NCBI GenBank assembly: GCA_002862095.1
Contig: PHSQ01000002.1
Span: 248,001-312,000 of the forward strand
Direction: 5' to 3'
Length of the DNA stretch: 64,000 nucleotides
Origin: Methylocystis sp. KS32
GTDB taxonomy: Bacteria > Pseudomonadota > Alphaproteobacteria > Rhizobiales > Beijerinckiaceae
Shown here: positions 53,740-64,000 of the stretch, piece after piece
Position numbering within the stretch: position 1 is the stretch's first letter
How the letters are laid out: each line of letters starts with the position of its first letter
The notes under the pieces: generated by a model
Databases searched by the model: none
What the model saw: the letters and a program-made list of their open reading frames with translations, nothing else
Told to the model about the DNA's origin: nothing
Position numbers and translations under genes: made by a program

Positions 53740-54876
53740 TTGAGCACCCCCGCCCCCGCATTTTCTCTCTCGCGTACTCCGCTCGACGGACTGCATCGCC
53801 GCCTCGGCGCGCGCATGGTTCCCTTCGCCGGCTACGAGATGCCGCTGCAATACGCCAGCGGCATCGTAGCGGAGCATCTCCACACGCGCGCCAAGGCGGG
53901 CCTGTTCGACATTTCGCATATGGGCCAGGCCATTCTCGCCGGCGCCGGCGCCGCGCGACTTTTGGAGACGCTCTGTCCCGCCGATATTTTGGGGCTCGAA
54001 GCCGAAAGCAGCCGCTACACTCAGTTGCTGAACGAATCCGGCGGGATATTGGACGATCTGATCGTCACGCGGCTTCCCGGCCGCGACGAGCGGCTGTTTC
54101 TCATCGTCAACGCGGCGACCAAAGCAGACGATTTCGCGCTTCTCGCGCAAAAAGCGCCGGGACTTTCTCTCAATGTTCAAAAGAATCGCGCAATGCTGGC
54201 GCTTCAGGGGCCGCACGCCGTCGATGCGCTGAGCGCGCTTCTGCCGGGCGTGGAGGAATTGAGTTTCATGGCATGGGGCGCCTTTGACTACGAGGGTTCG
54301 GCCTTCTTCGTCACGCGTTCAGGCTATACCGGGGAAGATGGATTCGAAATTTCCCTCCCGGCGGAGAAAGCCGAAGGCTTTGCGTCGCGGCTGCTCGAAA
54401 ACTCCGATGTCGCGCCGGTCGGGCTTGGAGCGCGAGACTCGCTTCGTCTCGAAGCGGGCCTCTGCCTTTACGGCCACGATCTCGACGCCGGCGTTGATCC
54501 GGTGGAAGCAGGCCTGAATTTTTCGATCGCCAAACGGCGGCGCTTGGAGGGCGGCTTTCCCGGCTTCGAGCGTATCCGCACGGCCCTTGAATCCGGCCCG
54601 GCGCGCAAGCGCGTCGGCCTGCTGCCGCAAGGCAAGGCTCCCGTCCGCGAGGGCGCCGCGATCGTCGACGCCAACGGGGCCGAAGTCGGCCACGTCACCT
54701 CGGGCGGATTTTCGCCCACGCTCTCGCGCCCGATCGCGATGGGATATGTCGAGCGGCGCTTCGCGGCTCCGGGAACGACGCTCGGCGCGGATCTGCGCGG
54801 CAAGCGGGTCGAACTCGTCGTCGCCGAATTGCCCTTCGTCCCCCACCGTTATGTTCACCACCGAAAGGACCAATGA
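53740..54876 (+). CDS. gcvT: Glycine cleavage system T protein (aminomethyltransferase)
   Basis: GcvT moves the methylene group from lipoyl-bound aminomethyl to tetrahydrofolate. The 378-residue protein contains HRRLGARMVPFAGYEMPLQY, AGLFDISHMGQ (folate-site Asp), SFMAWGAFDYEG, TRSGYTGEDGFEISLP and a C-terminal VGHVTSGGFSPTLSRPIAMGYV. The start is a TTG at 53740 with GGAG upstream. It is the first gene of the riboswitch-controlled gcv operon and overlaps gcvH by 4 bp. Confidence 0.95.
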   Translation: MSTPAPAFSLSRTPLDGLHRRLGARMVPFAGYEMPLQYASGIVAEHLHTRAKAGLFDISHMGQAILAGAGAARLLETLCPADILGLEAESSRYTQLLNESGGILDDLIVTRLPGRDERLFLIVNAATKADDFALLAQKAPGLSLNVQKNRAMLALQGPHAVDALSALLPGVEELSFMAWGAFDYEGSAFFVTRSGYTGEDGFEISLPAEKAEGFASRLLENSDVAPVGLGARDSLRLEAGLCLYGHDLDAGVDPVEAGLNFSIAKRRRLEGGFPGFERIRTALESGPARKRVGLLPQGKAPVREGAAIVDANGAEVGHVTSGGFSPTLSRPIAMGYVERRFAAPGTTLGADLRGKRVELVVAELPFVPHRYVHHRKDQ

Positions 54877-55250
54877 TGGCAGATATTCGCTTCACCACCG
54901 ATCACGAATATGTCCGCGTCGACGGCGAAACGGGAATTGTCGGCGTCACCGATTACGCGCAATCGCAACTCGGCGACATCGTGTTCATCGAACTGCCGGA
55001 GATCGGCAAAAGAATCGCCAAGGGCGAGCAATTGGCGACGGTCGAAAGCGTGAAAGCGGCGAGCGAGCTTTTCTCGCCCGTCTCGGGCGAAGTCGTGGAG
55101 GTCAATGCCATCCTCGAAGACAATCCCGCGAAGGTCAACGAGGATCCTCTCGGCGCAGGCTGGTTCGTAAAGCTGCGCCTGGTGGACGAAAGCGAGCTTT
55201 CGGGTCTCATGGATGAGGCCGCTTACGAAGCCCATGTGCGGAGTCTATGA
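54873..55250 (+). CDS. gcvH: Glycine cleavage system H protein
   Basis: GcvH carries the lipoyl arm that shuttles aminomethyl between P, T and L proteins. The 125-residue protein has the lipoyl-lysine motif VESVKAASELFSPVSGEV, YAQSQLGDIVFIELPEIG and the end GWFVKLRL. Two consecutive ATG codons at 54873 and 54876 could start it. It lies between gcvT and gcvPA. Confidence 0.96.
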   Translation: MMADIRFTTDHEYVRVDGETGIVGVTDYAQSQLGDIVFIELPEIGKRIAKGEQLATVESVKAASELFSPVSGEVVEVNAILEDNPAKVNEDPLGAGWFVKLRLVDESELSGLMDEAAYEAHVRSL

Positions 55251-55268
55251 CGCGAGGAGAAAATCGAG

Positions 55269-56603
55269 ATGCGCTATCATCCTCTGACCGAGTCCGACCG
55301 CGCGGCGATGCGCGCGGCGGCAGGCGTCGCCGACATCGCGGAATTGTTCGCGGACGCGCCCGGCGGACCCTTGAGCGAGTTCGATCTGCCGCGGGGAAAA
55401 TCGGAGCTCGAGGTGGAGCGACATCTCGCGCGCCTCGCCGCGAAGAATATTTCCGCCGGAGAGGTTCCGTTCTTTGTCGGCGCCGGCGCCTACAAGCATC
55501 ACGTGCCGGCGAGTGTGGATCATCTGATCCAGCGTTCGGAGTTCCTGACCAGCTATACGCCCTATCAGCCCGAAATTTCGCAGGGCACGCTGCAATATCT
55601 GTTCGAGTTTCAGACCCAGGTCGCCGCCCTGACCGGCATGGAGGTCGCCAACGCCTCGATGTACGATGGCTCCACCGGCTGCGCCGAGGCGATGCTGATG
55701 GCGCATCGCATCACCAAACGACGCAAGGCGCTCCTCTCCGGCGGTCTGCACCCGCATTACGCGGAGGTCGCCCGCACCGTGGCGCGGCTCGCGGAAGATG
55801 AGGTTATATCGTCCCCGCCGGATGTCTTCGCCAGCGAGGATCTTGTCGGGCGCATCGACGACGGCATTTCCTGCGTGATCGTGCAGACGCCAGATTTCTT
55901 CGGCAATCCGCGCGACCTTCGTTCCATCGCGGAAGCCTGCCATCGCCATGGCGCGCTGCTGATCGCGGTCTTCACGGAGGCGGTTTCGCTTGGCCTCCTG
56001 ACTTCGCCCGGCGCGATGGGCGCCGATATCGTTGTTGGCGAAGGCCAGTCGATCGGCAATGCGCTGAGTTTCGGCGGCCCCTATGTCGGCCTCTTCGCCA
56101 CGAGAAAGGAATTTTTGCGGCAGATGCCGGGAAGGCTTTGCGGCGTAACGGTGGATTCAGAAGGCAGGCGGGGATTCGTGCTCACGCTGTCGGCGCGCGA
56201 GCAACATATTCGCCGCGACAAGGCGACGTCGAACATATGCACCAATTCCGGTCTTTGCGCCCTCGCCTTCAGTATTCACATGACCTTGCTCGGAGAAGCT
56301 GGATTGCGTCGGCTCGCGAGAGTCAATCACGCTAACGCGGTCGCCTTGAGGGACATGTTGAAGGACATTCCCGAAGCGCAGCCGCTCAACAAGACGTTCT
56401 TCAACGAGTTCACCGTGCGGGTGAAGGGTGACGCGGCGGAGTTGGCGGAGACGCTCGCGCGCCGTGGAATTCTCGCAGGCGTTCCGGTCTCGCGTCTGGC
56501 CCCTCGCGCCGGTCTCGACGATCTGCTTCTGATCGCGAACACTGAAATCAACACCCATGAGGATCGCGCGGCCTTGGCGGCGGAATTGAAGGGAGTTCTC
56601 TGA
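55269..56603 (+). CDS. gcvPA: Glycine dehydrogenase (decarboxylating) subunit 1
   Basis: The 444-residue protein is the N-terminal half of the P protein in organisms with a split enzyme. It reads MRYHPLTESDRAAMRAAAGV, FVGAGAYKHHVPASVDHLI, YTPYQPEISQGTLQYLFEFQ and MEVANASMYDGSTGCAEA. It forms an alpha2beta2 complex with GcvPB. The last base of its stop is shared with the gcvPB start (TGATG). Confidence 0.95.
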   Translation: MRYHPLTESDRAAMRAAAGVADIAELFADAPGGPLSEFDLPRGKSELEVERHLARLAAKNISAGEVPFFVGAGAYKHHVPASVDHLIQRSEFLTSYTPYQPEISQGTLQYLFEFQTQVAALTGMEVANASMYDGSTGCAEAMLMAHRITKRRKALLSGGLHPHYAEVARTVARLAEDEVISSPPDVFASEDLVGRIDDGISCVIVQTPDFFGNPRDLRSIAEACHRHGALLIAVFTEAVSLGLLTSPGAMGADIVVGEGQSIGNALSFGGPYVGLFATRKEFLRQMPGRLCGVTVDSEGRRGFVLTLSAREQHIRRDKATSNICTNSGLCALAFSIHMTLLGEAGLRRLARVNHANAVALRDMLKDIPEAQPLNKTFFNEFTVRVKGDAAELAETLARRGILAGVPVSRLAPRAGLDDLLLIANTEINTHEDRAALAAELKGVL

Positions 56604-58129
56604 TGCTTGATCACACCAAAGCGGCGATGGCGGAAACGCGGGCGACCTTCACCGGCGATCATGCGCTGGAGATGGAAGAGCCCCTGCTGTTCGAAATTGG
56701 CCAAGCGGAAAAAAGCGGCGTCGACATCGAAGAGCCGGAAGCCTTCCAATCCTGCCTCGGCGGATTGGAGCGCAGCGACCCGATTGGCCTGCCCGGACTC
56801 TCCGAACCGGAAACGCTCCGCCATTACGTGCGCCTGTCCAGAAAGAACTATTCCATCGACGCGGGGCTCTATCCGCTCGGCTCCTGCACGATGAAGCACA
56901 ATCCGCGCCTTAACGAAAAAATGGCGCGGCTCCCCGGCTTCGCCGACATCCATCCCTTGCAGCCGCAATCCACCGTGCAGGGAGCGCTGGAGGTCATGGA
57001 GCAGCTTAGCCATTGGCTGCTGACGCTCACCAATATGGAGGCGGTCGCGCTTTCGCCGAAGGCGGGCGCGCATGGCGAAATCTGCGGGCTCATGGCGATC
57101 AAAAGCGCGATCGCCGCGCGGGGCGAGTCCGCGACTCGCAAAATTGTTCTCGTGCCGCAATCAGCGCACGGCACCAATCCCGCGAGCGCGGCGCTCCTCG
57201 GTTTCGAGGTGCGCGCGGTTTCGGCTGGAGTGGACGGAATCGTCCACGCGGAGGATGTGGCGTCGGTCCTCGGGCCGGACATCGCCGCGATCATGCTCAC
57301 CAATCCAAACACCGCTGGATTATTCGAGCGGGACATCGCGAAGATCGCCGAATTGGTTCGCGAGGCGGGAGGCTATTTCTATTGCGACGGCGCCAATTTC
57401 AACGCCATCGCCGGCGTCGCGCGGCCCGGCGACTTTGGCGTGGACGCCATGCACATTAATCTGCACAAAACTTTTTCGACGCCTCACGGCGGCGGCGGAC
57501 CGGGCGCGGGGCCGGTCGTTCTTTCCGCGCGCCTCGCGCCCTTTGCGCCGGCTCCGGCGCTCGTGAAGACCGCCGACGGCCTGCGCCTGAAGGAGGATAT
57601 CGAAGGGACGACGAGTCTGGGCCGGATCACGGCCTTCCACGGCCAAATGGGCATGTTTGTGCGCGCTCTTGCCTATATGCTCTCCCACGGCGCCGACGGG
57701 CTCGCGCAAGCCTCTCAGGACGCCGTGCTCGCGGCGAATTACGTGCGCGTGAAGCTGCGCGACATGATGACCGCGCCTTATGGCGATCGCAATTGCATGC
57801 ATGAGGTCTTGTTCGACGACGCCTGGCTCGCCGGGAGCGGGGTGACTACGCTCGACTTCGCCAAGGCGATGATAGACGAAGGCTACCATCCCATGACGAT
57901 CTACTTCCCTCTGGTGGCGCATGGCGCCATGTTGATCGAGCCTACCGAGTCCGAGTCCAAGGCTTCGCTCGACAAATTCGTCGCCACGTTGCGGCGACTC
58001 GGCGAATTGGCGTTGAGCGGGGATGCGGAACTGTTCCACGGCGCCCCGCGTTACGCGCCACGACGCCGTCTCGACGAGACCCTGGCGGCGCGAAAGCCGG
58101 TGTTGCGGTGGTCGCGTGACGTCGCTTAG
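56603..58129 (+). CDS. gcvPB: Glycine dehydrogenase (decarboxylating) subunit 2
   Basis: The 508-residue PLP subunit decarboxylates glycine and loads the lipoyl arm of GcvH. The PLP lysine is in INLHKTFSTPHGGGGPG; YPLGSCTMKHNPR, QSAHGTNPASAAL and CDGANFNAIAGV are also diagnostic. It ends the gcv operon. No lpd gene follows, so the L protein must be supplied from elsewhere. Confidence 0.96.
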   Translation: MLDHTKAAMAETRATFTGDHALEMEEPLLFEIGQAEKSGVDIEEPEAFQSCLGGLERSDPIGLPGLSEPETLRHYVRLSRKNYSIDAGLYPLGSCTMKHNPRLNEKMARLPGFADIHPLQPQSTVQGALEVMEQLSHWLLTLTNMEAVALSPKAGAHGEICGLMAIKSAIAARGESATRKIVLVPQSAHGTNPASAALLGFEVRAVSAGVDGIVHAEDVASVLGPDIAAIMLTNPNTAGLFERDIAKIAELVREAGGYFYCDGANFNAIAGVARPGDFGVDAMHINLHKTFSTPHGGGGPGAGPVVLSARLAPFAPAPALVKTADGLRLKEDIEGTTSLGRITAFHGQMGMFVRALAYMLSHGADGLAQASQDAVLAANYVRVKLRDMMTAPYGDRNCMHEVLFDDAWLAGSGVTTLDFAKAMIDEGYHPMTIYFPLVAHGAMLIEPTESESKASLDKFVATLRRLGELALSGDAELFHGAPRYAPRRRLDETLAARKPVLRWSRDVA

Positions 58130-58159
58130 ACTCGAGGTCGCGGGGATTTCACGCGATCG

Positions 58160-58235
58160 GCGTTGGTTCCAGCATTTCGATCGGCCGTGACTTCTTATCG
58201 CTCGGATGATTGCATCCAAGCGATAAGCGCGCTAG
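58160..58235 (-). repeat. Family 2 structured repeat, partial copy 5
   Basis: On the minus strand it reads CTAGCGCGCTTATCGC, then a hairpin with arms CTTATCGCTTGGATG and CATCCGAGCGATAAG (one mismatch), replacing the usual CCGACCAGACG/CGTCTGGTC arms. The distal half of the element is missing. It shares its CTAG with the next copy. Confidence 0.6.
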
Positions 58236-58346
58236 CGAATTCCGCGAAAGTCGATCGACCTTTGCGATCGGGATTGGCTCCAACTCTCTGATTGTGAGGA
58301 ATTTCTTTTCGTTCGAACGAGTCCGTTCGAACGAAAAGCGCTCTAG
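58232..58346 (-). repeat. Family 2 structured repeat, copy 6 (variant stems)
   Basis: It is CTAG-bounded (58232-58235 and 58343-58346) and about 115 bp. Hairpin 1 has arms TTTTCGTTCGAACG/CGTTCGAACGAAAA, and hairpin 2 has CGCAAAGGT/ACTTTCGCG. The element layout and length equal the common form, while both stems differ in sequence yet remain paired. Confidence 0.8.
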
Positions 58347-58451
58347 CGGGACTGGCGGCGAGGGTCTAGTATCGTTTTGGAATCGAGGCGTTCCCGTCCT
58401 CTGTGGGAGCGAAACTCAACCCTGGTCTCACCAACCTTCCGAGCGCGCCGC

Positions 58452-59276
58452 ATGAAAGTCACATTGGTCCAGATGAATTCAATCAGCGACAAGGCCGCCA
58501 ATCTGGCGAACGCCAAGGCGCTGATCGAGCAGGCTATCGCACAGGAGCGTCCTGACTGGATTTGTCTGCCGGAGGTGTTCGACTTCATCGGCGGCACCCG
58601 AGCGGAAAAAATGGCCGCGGCGGAAGAGTTGCCCGGCGGGCCGGCCTATGCGATGTGTCAGGATCTTGCCCGCGAGCACCGCGTTTTCATACACGCCGGC
58701 TCCATACTCGAAAAAATTCCGGACGACGAGCGCATCCACAACACCAGCGTGGCCTTCAACCGGGAGGGCAAAGAAGTCGCACGCTATCGCAAAATCCATA
58801 TGTTCGACATCACGGCTCCCGATGGCGCTAAATATCACGAGAGCGCGGCCTTCAAGCCTGGCGGCGAGGTCGTGACCTATGACTGCGAAGGCGTGAGGAT
58901 CGGCTGCGCGATATGCTACGATTTGCGCTTCCCCTACCTCTTTCAGGCGCTCGCCGACAAAGGCGTCGATTTGATCGCACTGCCTTCCGCCTTCACTCTC
59001 GTCACGGGCAAGGACCATTGGGAGGTGCTTTGCCGCGCCCGCGCGATCGAAACCCAAACCTATCTCTGCGCGCCCGCTCAGACCGGCGCTCACAAAGCGG
59101 GACACGAGACCCGTTTCACCTATGGCAATTCGCTGATCGCCGATCCCTGGGGCCATGTCGTCGCGAAAGCATCCGAGGGGCCAGGCTTAGTATCCTCGCA
59201 CGTCGATCTCGAGCGCATAAAGAAGATCCGCTCGATGATTCCGGTCGCGAAGCATAAAGTCGCGTTGTCTACTTGA
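58452..59276 (+). CDS. Nitrilase-family amidase (Nit1/Nit2-like)
   Basis: The 274-residue carbon-nitrogen hydrolase has the catalytic triad in context: Glu in ICLPEVFDFIG, Lys in RYRKIHMFDI and Cys in GCAICYDLRFPYLF. The HMFDI and DLRFP patterns fit the Nit1/Nit2-like branch, which cleans up deaminated glutathione or omega-amides, rather than true nitrilases. The ATG at 58452 (MKVTLVQMNS) is preferred; a longer frame from 58377 adds 25 residues of poor quality. Confidence 0.88.
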   Translation: MKVTLVQMNSISDKAANLANAKALIEQAIAQERPDWICLPEVFDFIGGTRAEKMAAAEELPGGPAYAMCQDLAREHRVFIHAGSILEKIPDDERIHNTSVAFNREGKEVARYRKIHMFDITAPDGAKYHESAAFKPGGEVVTYDCEGVRIGCAICYDLRFPYLFQALADKGVDLIALPSAFTLVTGKDHWEVLCRARAIETQTYLCAPAQTGAHKAGHETRFTYGNSLIADPWGHVVAKASEGPGLVSSHVDLERIKKIRSMIPVAKHKVALST

Positions 59277-59355
59277 GCGTTACTGGCGCGCGAGGCGAAC
59301 ATCGAACCCCGCGCTTCTTAGTCTAAACTGTCAAGCCAGCTATCCGCGCCGGGCG

Positions 59356-59473
59356 CTAGAGCGCTTTCCGACCAGACGGAATCGTCTGGTCGATAAGAAA
59401 TCGCTCAAGATTGAAAAAGCTGGAGCAAAATCTAATCGAAAAAGTCTATCAACTTTTTCGGATTTTGCTCTAG
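59356..59473 (+). repeat. Family 2 structured repeat, copy 7 (near consensus)
   Basis: CTAG at 59356-59359 and 59470-59473 bound 118 bp that differ from the copy at 26987 by only a few bases, so both probably spread recently. Confidence 0.9.
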
Positions 59474-59599
59474 GCGTGCGCGTCGCCAAAAGTAGGAACA
59501 ATTTTAGAAGTTTAGGCCGGCCTTGCATTTTCCGGATTTATTATTAGGCTGACTGGCCAATAAGCTTGCGGCGAAATCGGCCGTCGGCGAATGCCATGA

Positions 59600-59717
59600 C
59601 TAGGAGCGCTTTCCGTTCGAACGGAAGCGTTTGAAGCTTATGAAATCGCTCAAAATCAAAAGGTTGGAGCGAATGCTGATCGCAAAGGTCGACCGACTTT
59701 TGCGGAATTCGCTCTAG
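59600..59717 (+). repeat. Family 2 structured repeat, copy 8 (variant stems)
   Basis: CTAG at 59600-59603 and 59714-59717. Hairpin 1 is CCGTTCGAACGG with AAGCGTTTGAAGCTT following; hairpin 2 has CGCAAAGGT/ACTTTTGCG. The right end reads GGAATTCGCTCTAG. A G run (GGGGGGGG) follows at about 59731. Confidence 0.8.
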
Positions 59718-59800
59718 CATGCTTGCCACGCGGGGGGGGGTATTGTGTCTCACCAATTTGAAGGCCAGGGGCTGGTAAGGCCGCCAGTCGCTATTTCAAA

Positions 59801-60136
59801 ATGACAATGAAAGAAGAAAATCAAGGGAATACGCTGACTCGCGCGGCCCTGCGCGAGGCGGTGTATGGGTGTTGTCCGACCTTGTCGCGCGCGGAGGCTC
59901 GGAAAATTCTCGACACCGCGTTCGAGGAAATCTGCGAGGCTTTGGTGCGCGGTGAACAAGTGAAGCTGCGCTCCTTTGGCACATTCAACATTCGCAGCAA
60001 ACGCGCCCGCGTCGGCCGCAATCCCAAGACAGGGGTGGAAGCGCCCATAACTCCGAGGAAAGTTCTCACTTTCAAGGCGTCGCCGGTTTTAGTCGCGGTA
60101 ATTAACGGCGAAGCGATGGTCGAGGAAGAGGATTAG
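59801..60136 (+). CDS. IHF-alpha-like DNA-bending protein (HU/IHF family)
   Basis: The 111-residue protein has the HU/IHF fold: LTRAALREAVYGCCPTLSRAEA, VRGEQVKLRSFGTFNIRSKR and RVGRNPKTGVEAPITPRKVL, with the Pro-tipped beta arm that intercalates DNA. It is closest to IHF subunit alpha but has an altered N-terminal part (two adjacent Cys) and an acidic end EEED. It may be a paralogue rather than the main himA, which in this group usually lies elsewhere (inference). Its ATG could be at 59801 or 59807. Confidence 0.8.
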   Translation: MTMKEENQGNTLTRAALREAVYGCCPTLSRAEARKILDTAFEEICEALVRGEQVKLRSFGTFNIRSKRARVGRNPKTGVEAPITPRKVLTFKASPVLVAVINGEAMVEEED

Positions 60137-60300
60137 CTCGATATTCCCTGCATTGCCGTCTTTCCGAGCGCTTTCATCGGGAAATCGCCGTAAAACGGCT
60201 TTTCCCCGCGTTCAACTCGCGCTATCGCGAGACAGGGAAGGCGGCTTCTTCCGGAAACCGCGCGAAACGCTCTCGGGCGGCGCCCGAATTGGGGATTGAT

Positions 60301-62396
<2,096 letters not shown>

Positions 62397-62400
<4 letters not shown>

Positions 62401-63107
62401 CGAAAGACGCGGGCGGCGACGGACGCGCGGGCGGACGCTCGCTCAAAGTGCGAGTGAAAACGGCGCGCAAAAGATCGCTTTCGTCCTCACTTTGGCTCGC
62501 GCGCCAACTCAACGATCCCTATGTCGCGCGCGCGAAGCGGGAGGGATATCGCTCCCGCGCGGCGTATAAGCTTCTGGAGATGGACGAACGCTACCATCTC
62601 CTCAAGTCGGGGATGCGGATCGTCGATCTTGGCGCCGCGCCGGGAGGCTGGTCGCAGATCGCCGCCAAGCAAGTCAAGGCGGCGGACGGCAAGGGCAAGG
62701 TCGTCGGAGTGGATTTGCTCGACATGGAGCCCGTTCCCGGCGTTTCCTTCGCAGTGAAGGACTTTAACGACGAGGATGCGCCCGAATTCATCAAGGCCAT
62801 GCTCGGCGGCGAGGCGGATGGCGTAATGTCCGACATGGCGGCCAATACGACTGGTCATAAGGCGACCGATCACCTCAAGATCGTCGCGCTGGCGGAACTC
62901 GCTGCGGATTTTGCAAGCGAGGCGCTGGCTCCCGGCGGCTTTTTTGTCGCCAAGGTGTTCCAGGGCGGCGCCGAGGGCCAGTTGCTTGCGCGGTTAAAAC
63001 GCGAATTTGCCGTCGTGCGCCATGTGAAGCCGGCGGCAAGCCGCGCCGGCTCCGCGGAGCTTTACGTTCTGGCGACGGGTTTCCGGGGTAAATCTAAAGG
63101 AGCTTGA
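62397..63107 (+). CDS. rlmE: 23S rRNA (uridine-2'-O)-methyltransferase RlmE
   Basis: RlmE (FtsJ/RrmJ) methylates the 2'-OH of the A-loop uridine of 23S rRNA. The 236-residue protein has a basic N terminus, then YRSRAAYKLLEMDERYHLLK (catalytic Lys), IVDLGAAPGGWSQIA (SAM site), MSDMAANTTGHKATDH (catalytic Asp) and GGFFVAKVFQG (Lys), completing the K-D-K-E tetrad with a late Glu in SAELYVLATGF. The ATG at 62397 overlaps the ABC transporter stop (ATGA). Confidence 0.95.
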
Positions 63108-63210
63108 CCTTTGGTCTTCCCAACGCGGGCGCGGCCTGCGGTTGGCCTGACTCGCCCGCGCTGGTTCTTTAGTGCAGTCTGGTGTACGGGTCAGCCGCAA
63201 TGAGGAAACC

Positions 63211-64000
63211 ATGAGTAACGCAGACGGGACTAGAGAGAAGCGAGGAATGTTCGCGCGCCTTTTTGGTCGCGGCGGACCGACGCCCGCGACTGAGGTCGAG
63301 GCCGAGGCCGAGGAAGCGCCGGAGCGAAAGCGAAGCTGGCGCGAACGACTCTTCGGCGGGCTCTTCCGCTCGTCCCAGGCGATCGCCAAAGGTATCGCCG
63401 AGGTTTTCACCAAGCGCAAGCTAGACACGCTTACGCTCGAGGAATTGGAGGACGTGCTGCTTCGCGCCGACCTTGGCGTCGCGGCGGCTCAGCGCGTCAC
63501 CAAAGCCGTGGGCGCCGCTCGTTACGAGAGGAGCATCGAACCCGACGAGGTTCGCGCCATCCTGGCCGGCGAAGTCCAAAAGATTCTCGAACCGGTGGCC
63601 CTGCCCTTCGAGATCGACGAATCGAAGCGCCCCTTCGTGGTGCTCGTGGTCGGCGTGAATGGTTCGGGCAAGACCACCACCATCGCGAAACTCGCCTCCA
63701 AATGGCGCGGCGAGGGCAAAAGCGTCGTTTTGGGCGCAGGCGACACTTTTCGCGCCGCCGCCGTCGAACAGTTGCGGATATGGGGGCATAGGCTCGACGC
63801 CACTGTCGTGGCCGGCAAAGAGGGAGCCGACGCCGCCGGCCTCGCCTTCGACGCCATCAAGACGGCGCGGGAACGGAACGCCGATGTGCTGCTGATGGAC
63901 ACGGCGGGGCGCTTGCAGAACCGAGCCGAACTCATGGCGGAACTCGAGAAAATCGTACGCGTTATGAAGAAAGCCGATCCGGAAGCGCCCCATGCGACGC
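63211..64000 (+). CDS. ftsY: Signal recognition particle receptor FtsY (3' end outside the window)
   Basis: FtsY is the SRP receptor GTPase at the inner membrane. The visible 263 codons begin MSNADGTREKRGMFARLFGR, with a short acidic A domain and a membrane-binding basic helix, then the N domain (LTLEELEDVLLRADLGVAA) and G domain: G1 VVGVNGSGKTTTIAKLAS, DTFRAAAVEQLRIW and the G3 LLMDTAGRLQNRAELM. The frame stays open to the window edge. The start has GAGGAAACC upstream. Confidence 0.95.
   Translation, partial: MSNADGTREKRGMFARLFGRGGPTPATEVEAEAEEAPERKRSWRERLFGGLFRSSQAIAKGIAEVFTKRKLDTLTLEELEDVLLRADLGVAAAQRVTKAVGAARYERSIEPDEVRAILAGEVQKILEPVALPFEIDESKRPFVVLVVGVNGSGKTTTIAKLASKWRGEGKSVVLGAGDTFRAAAVEQLRIWGHRLDATVVAGKEGADAAGLAFDAIKTARERNADVLLMDTAGRLQNRAELMAELEKIVRVMKKADPEAPHAT

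Overview
The window looks like the chromosome of a GC-rich alphaproteobacterium, most likely in the Hyphomicrobiales (Rhizobiales). The evidence is the ClpXP adaptor pair CpdR and RcdA, a cysteine-free bL31, a two-subunit glycine decarboxylase behind a tandem glycine riboswitch, and the overall codon use. A methanotroph-like genus such as Methylocystis or Methylosinus is a guess from gene style and repeat load; no marker here proves it.

Layout. (1) 1-6653 is the right end of an integrative, probably mobilizable element inserted at the 3' end of tRNA-Leu(CAA). It carries a relaxase-type protein with a DUF3991/TOPRIM tail, a replication-type P-loop ATPase, an AlpA-like regulator and a tyrosine integrase. 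Between the first two genes lies a 299-bp concentric palindrome. (2) 6880-12603 holds a DedA-family protein, DsbB, and a four-gene cassette of SxtJ-like protein, DUF5989 peptide, carbamoyltransferase and membrane-anchored SGNH protein. (3) 12604-13138 is a scar of IS1380 debris and two miniature elements. (4) 13416-19325 is a CzcB/CzcA/TolC-type heavy-metal RND efflux operon. (5) 19565-27339 contains small and membrane genes, an MBOAT plus AlgJ-like O-acyltransferase pair, tyrS, a GIY-YIG protein and a deoxyinosine glycosylase. (6) 27400-41792 is mostly housekeeping: a GGDEF-EAL protein, the rlpA-dac-tmk-holB operon (minus strand), recJ, an epimerase, cysK, mobA, tRNA-Ser, an M23 peptidase, moeB and ridA. 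(7) 41950-43095 has tRNA-Phe followed by degraded DNA: IS1380 debris and a gene broken by a miniature element. (8) 43101-51199 has hisN, an N-formylglutamate amidohydrolase, cpdR-rpmE-rcdA, ccdA, a TauE exporter, a YjbQ protein and a cell-wall hydrolase. (9) 51736-53405 is an intact IS1182-type insertion sequence directly upstream of the glycine riboswitch and the gcvT-gcvH-gcvPA-gcvPB operon. (10) 58452-64000 has a nitrilase-family amidase, an IHF-alpha-like paralogue, an SbmA/BacA-type ABC transporter, rlmE and the 5' part of ftsY.

Two families of small non-coding repeats run through the window. Family 1 (seven copies) has long terminal inverted repeats ending in TA, and its core is the familiar GTCATTGCGAG...GCAATCC unit. 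Family 2 (eight full or partial copies) is about 115 bp, bounded by CTAG on both sides, with two internal hairpins whose stems change sequence but keep pairing. One family 2 copy interrupts an open reading frame that becomes continuous when the insert and one CTAG are removed.

The strongest candidates for something undescribed are the concentric palindrome of the integrative element and the family 2 structured repeat. The carbamoyltransferase cassette is recognisable as a gene set, but its product is not known from this sequence. Two short AT-rich patches, one inside tyrS and one inside recJ, are compositionally foreign and deserve a check.
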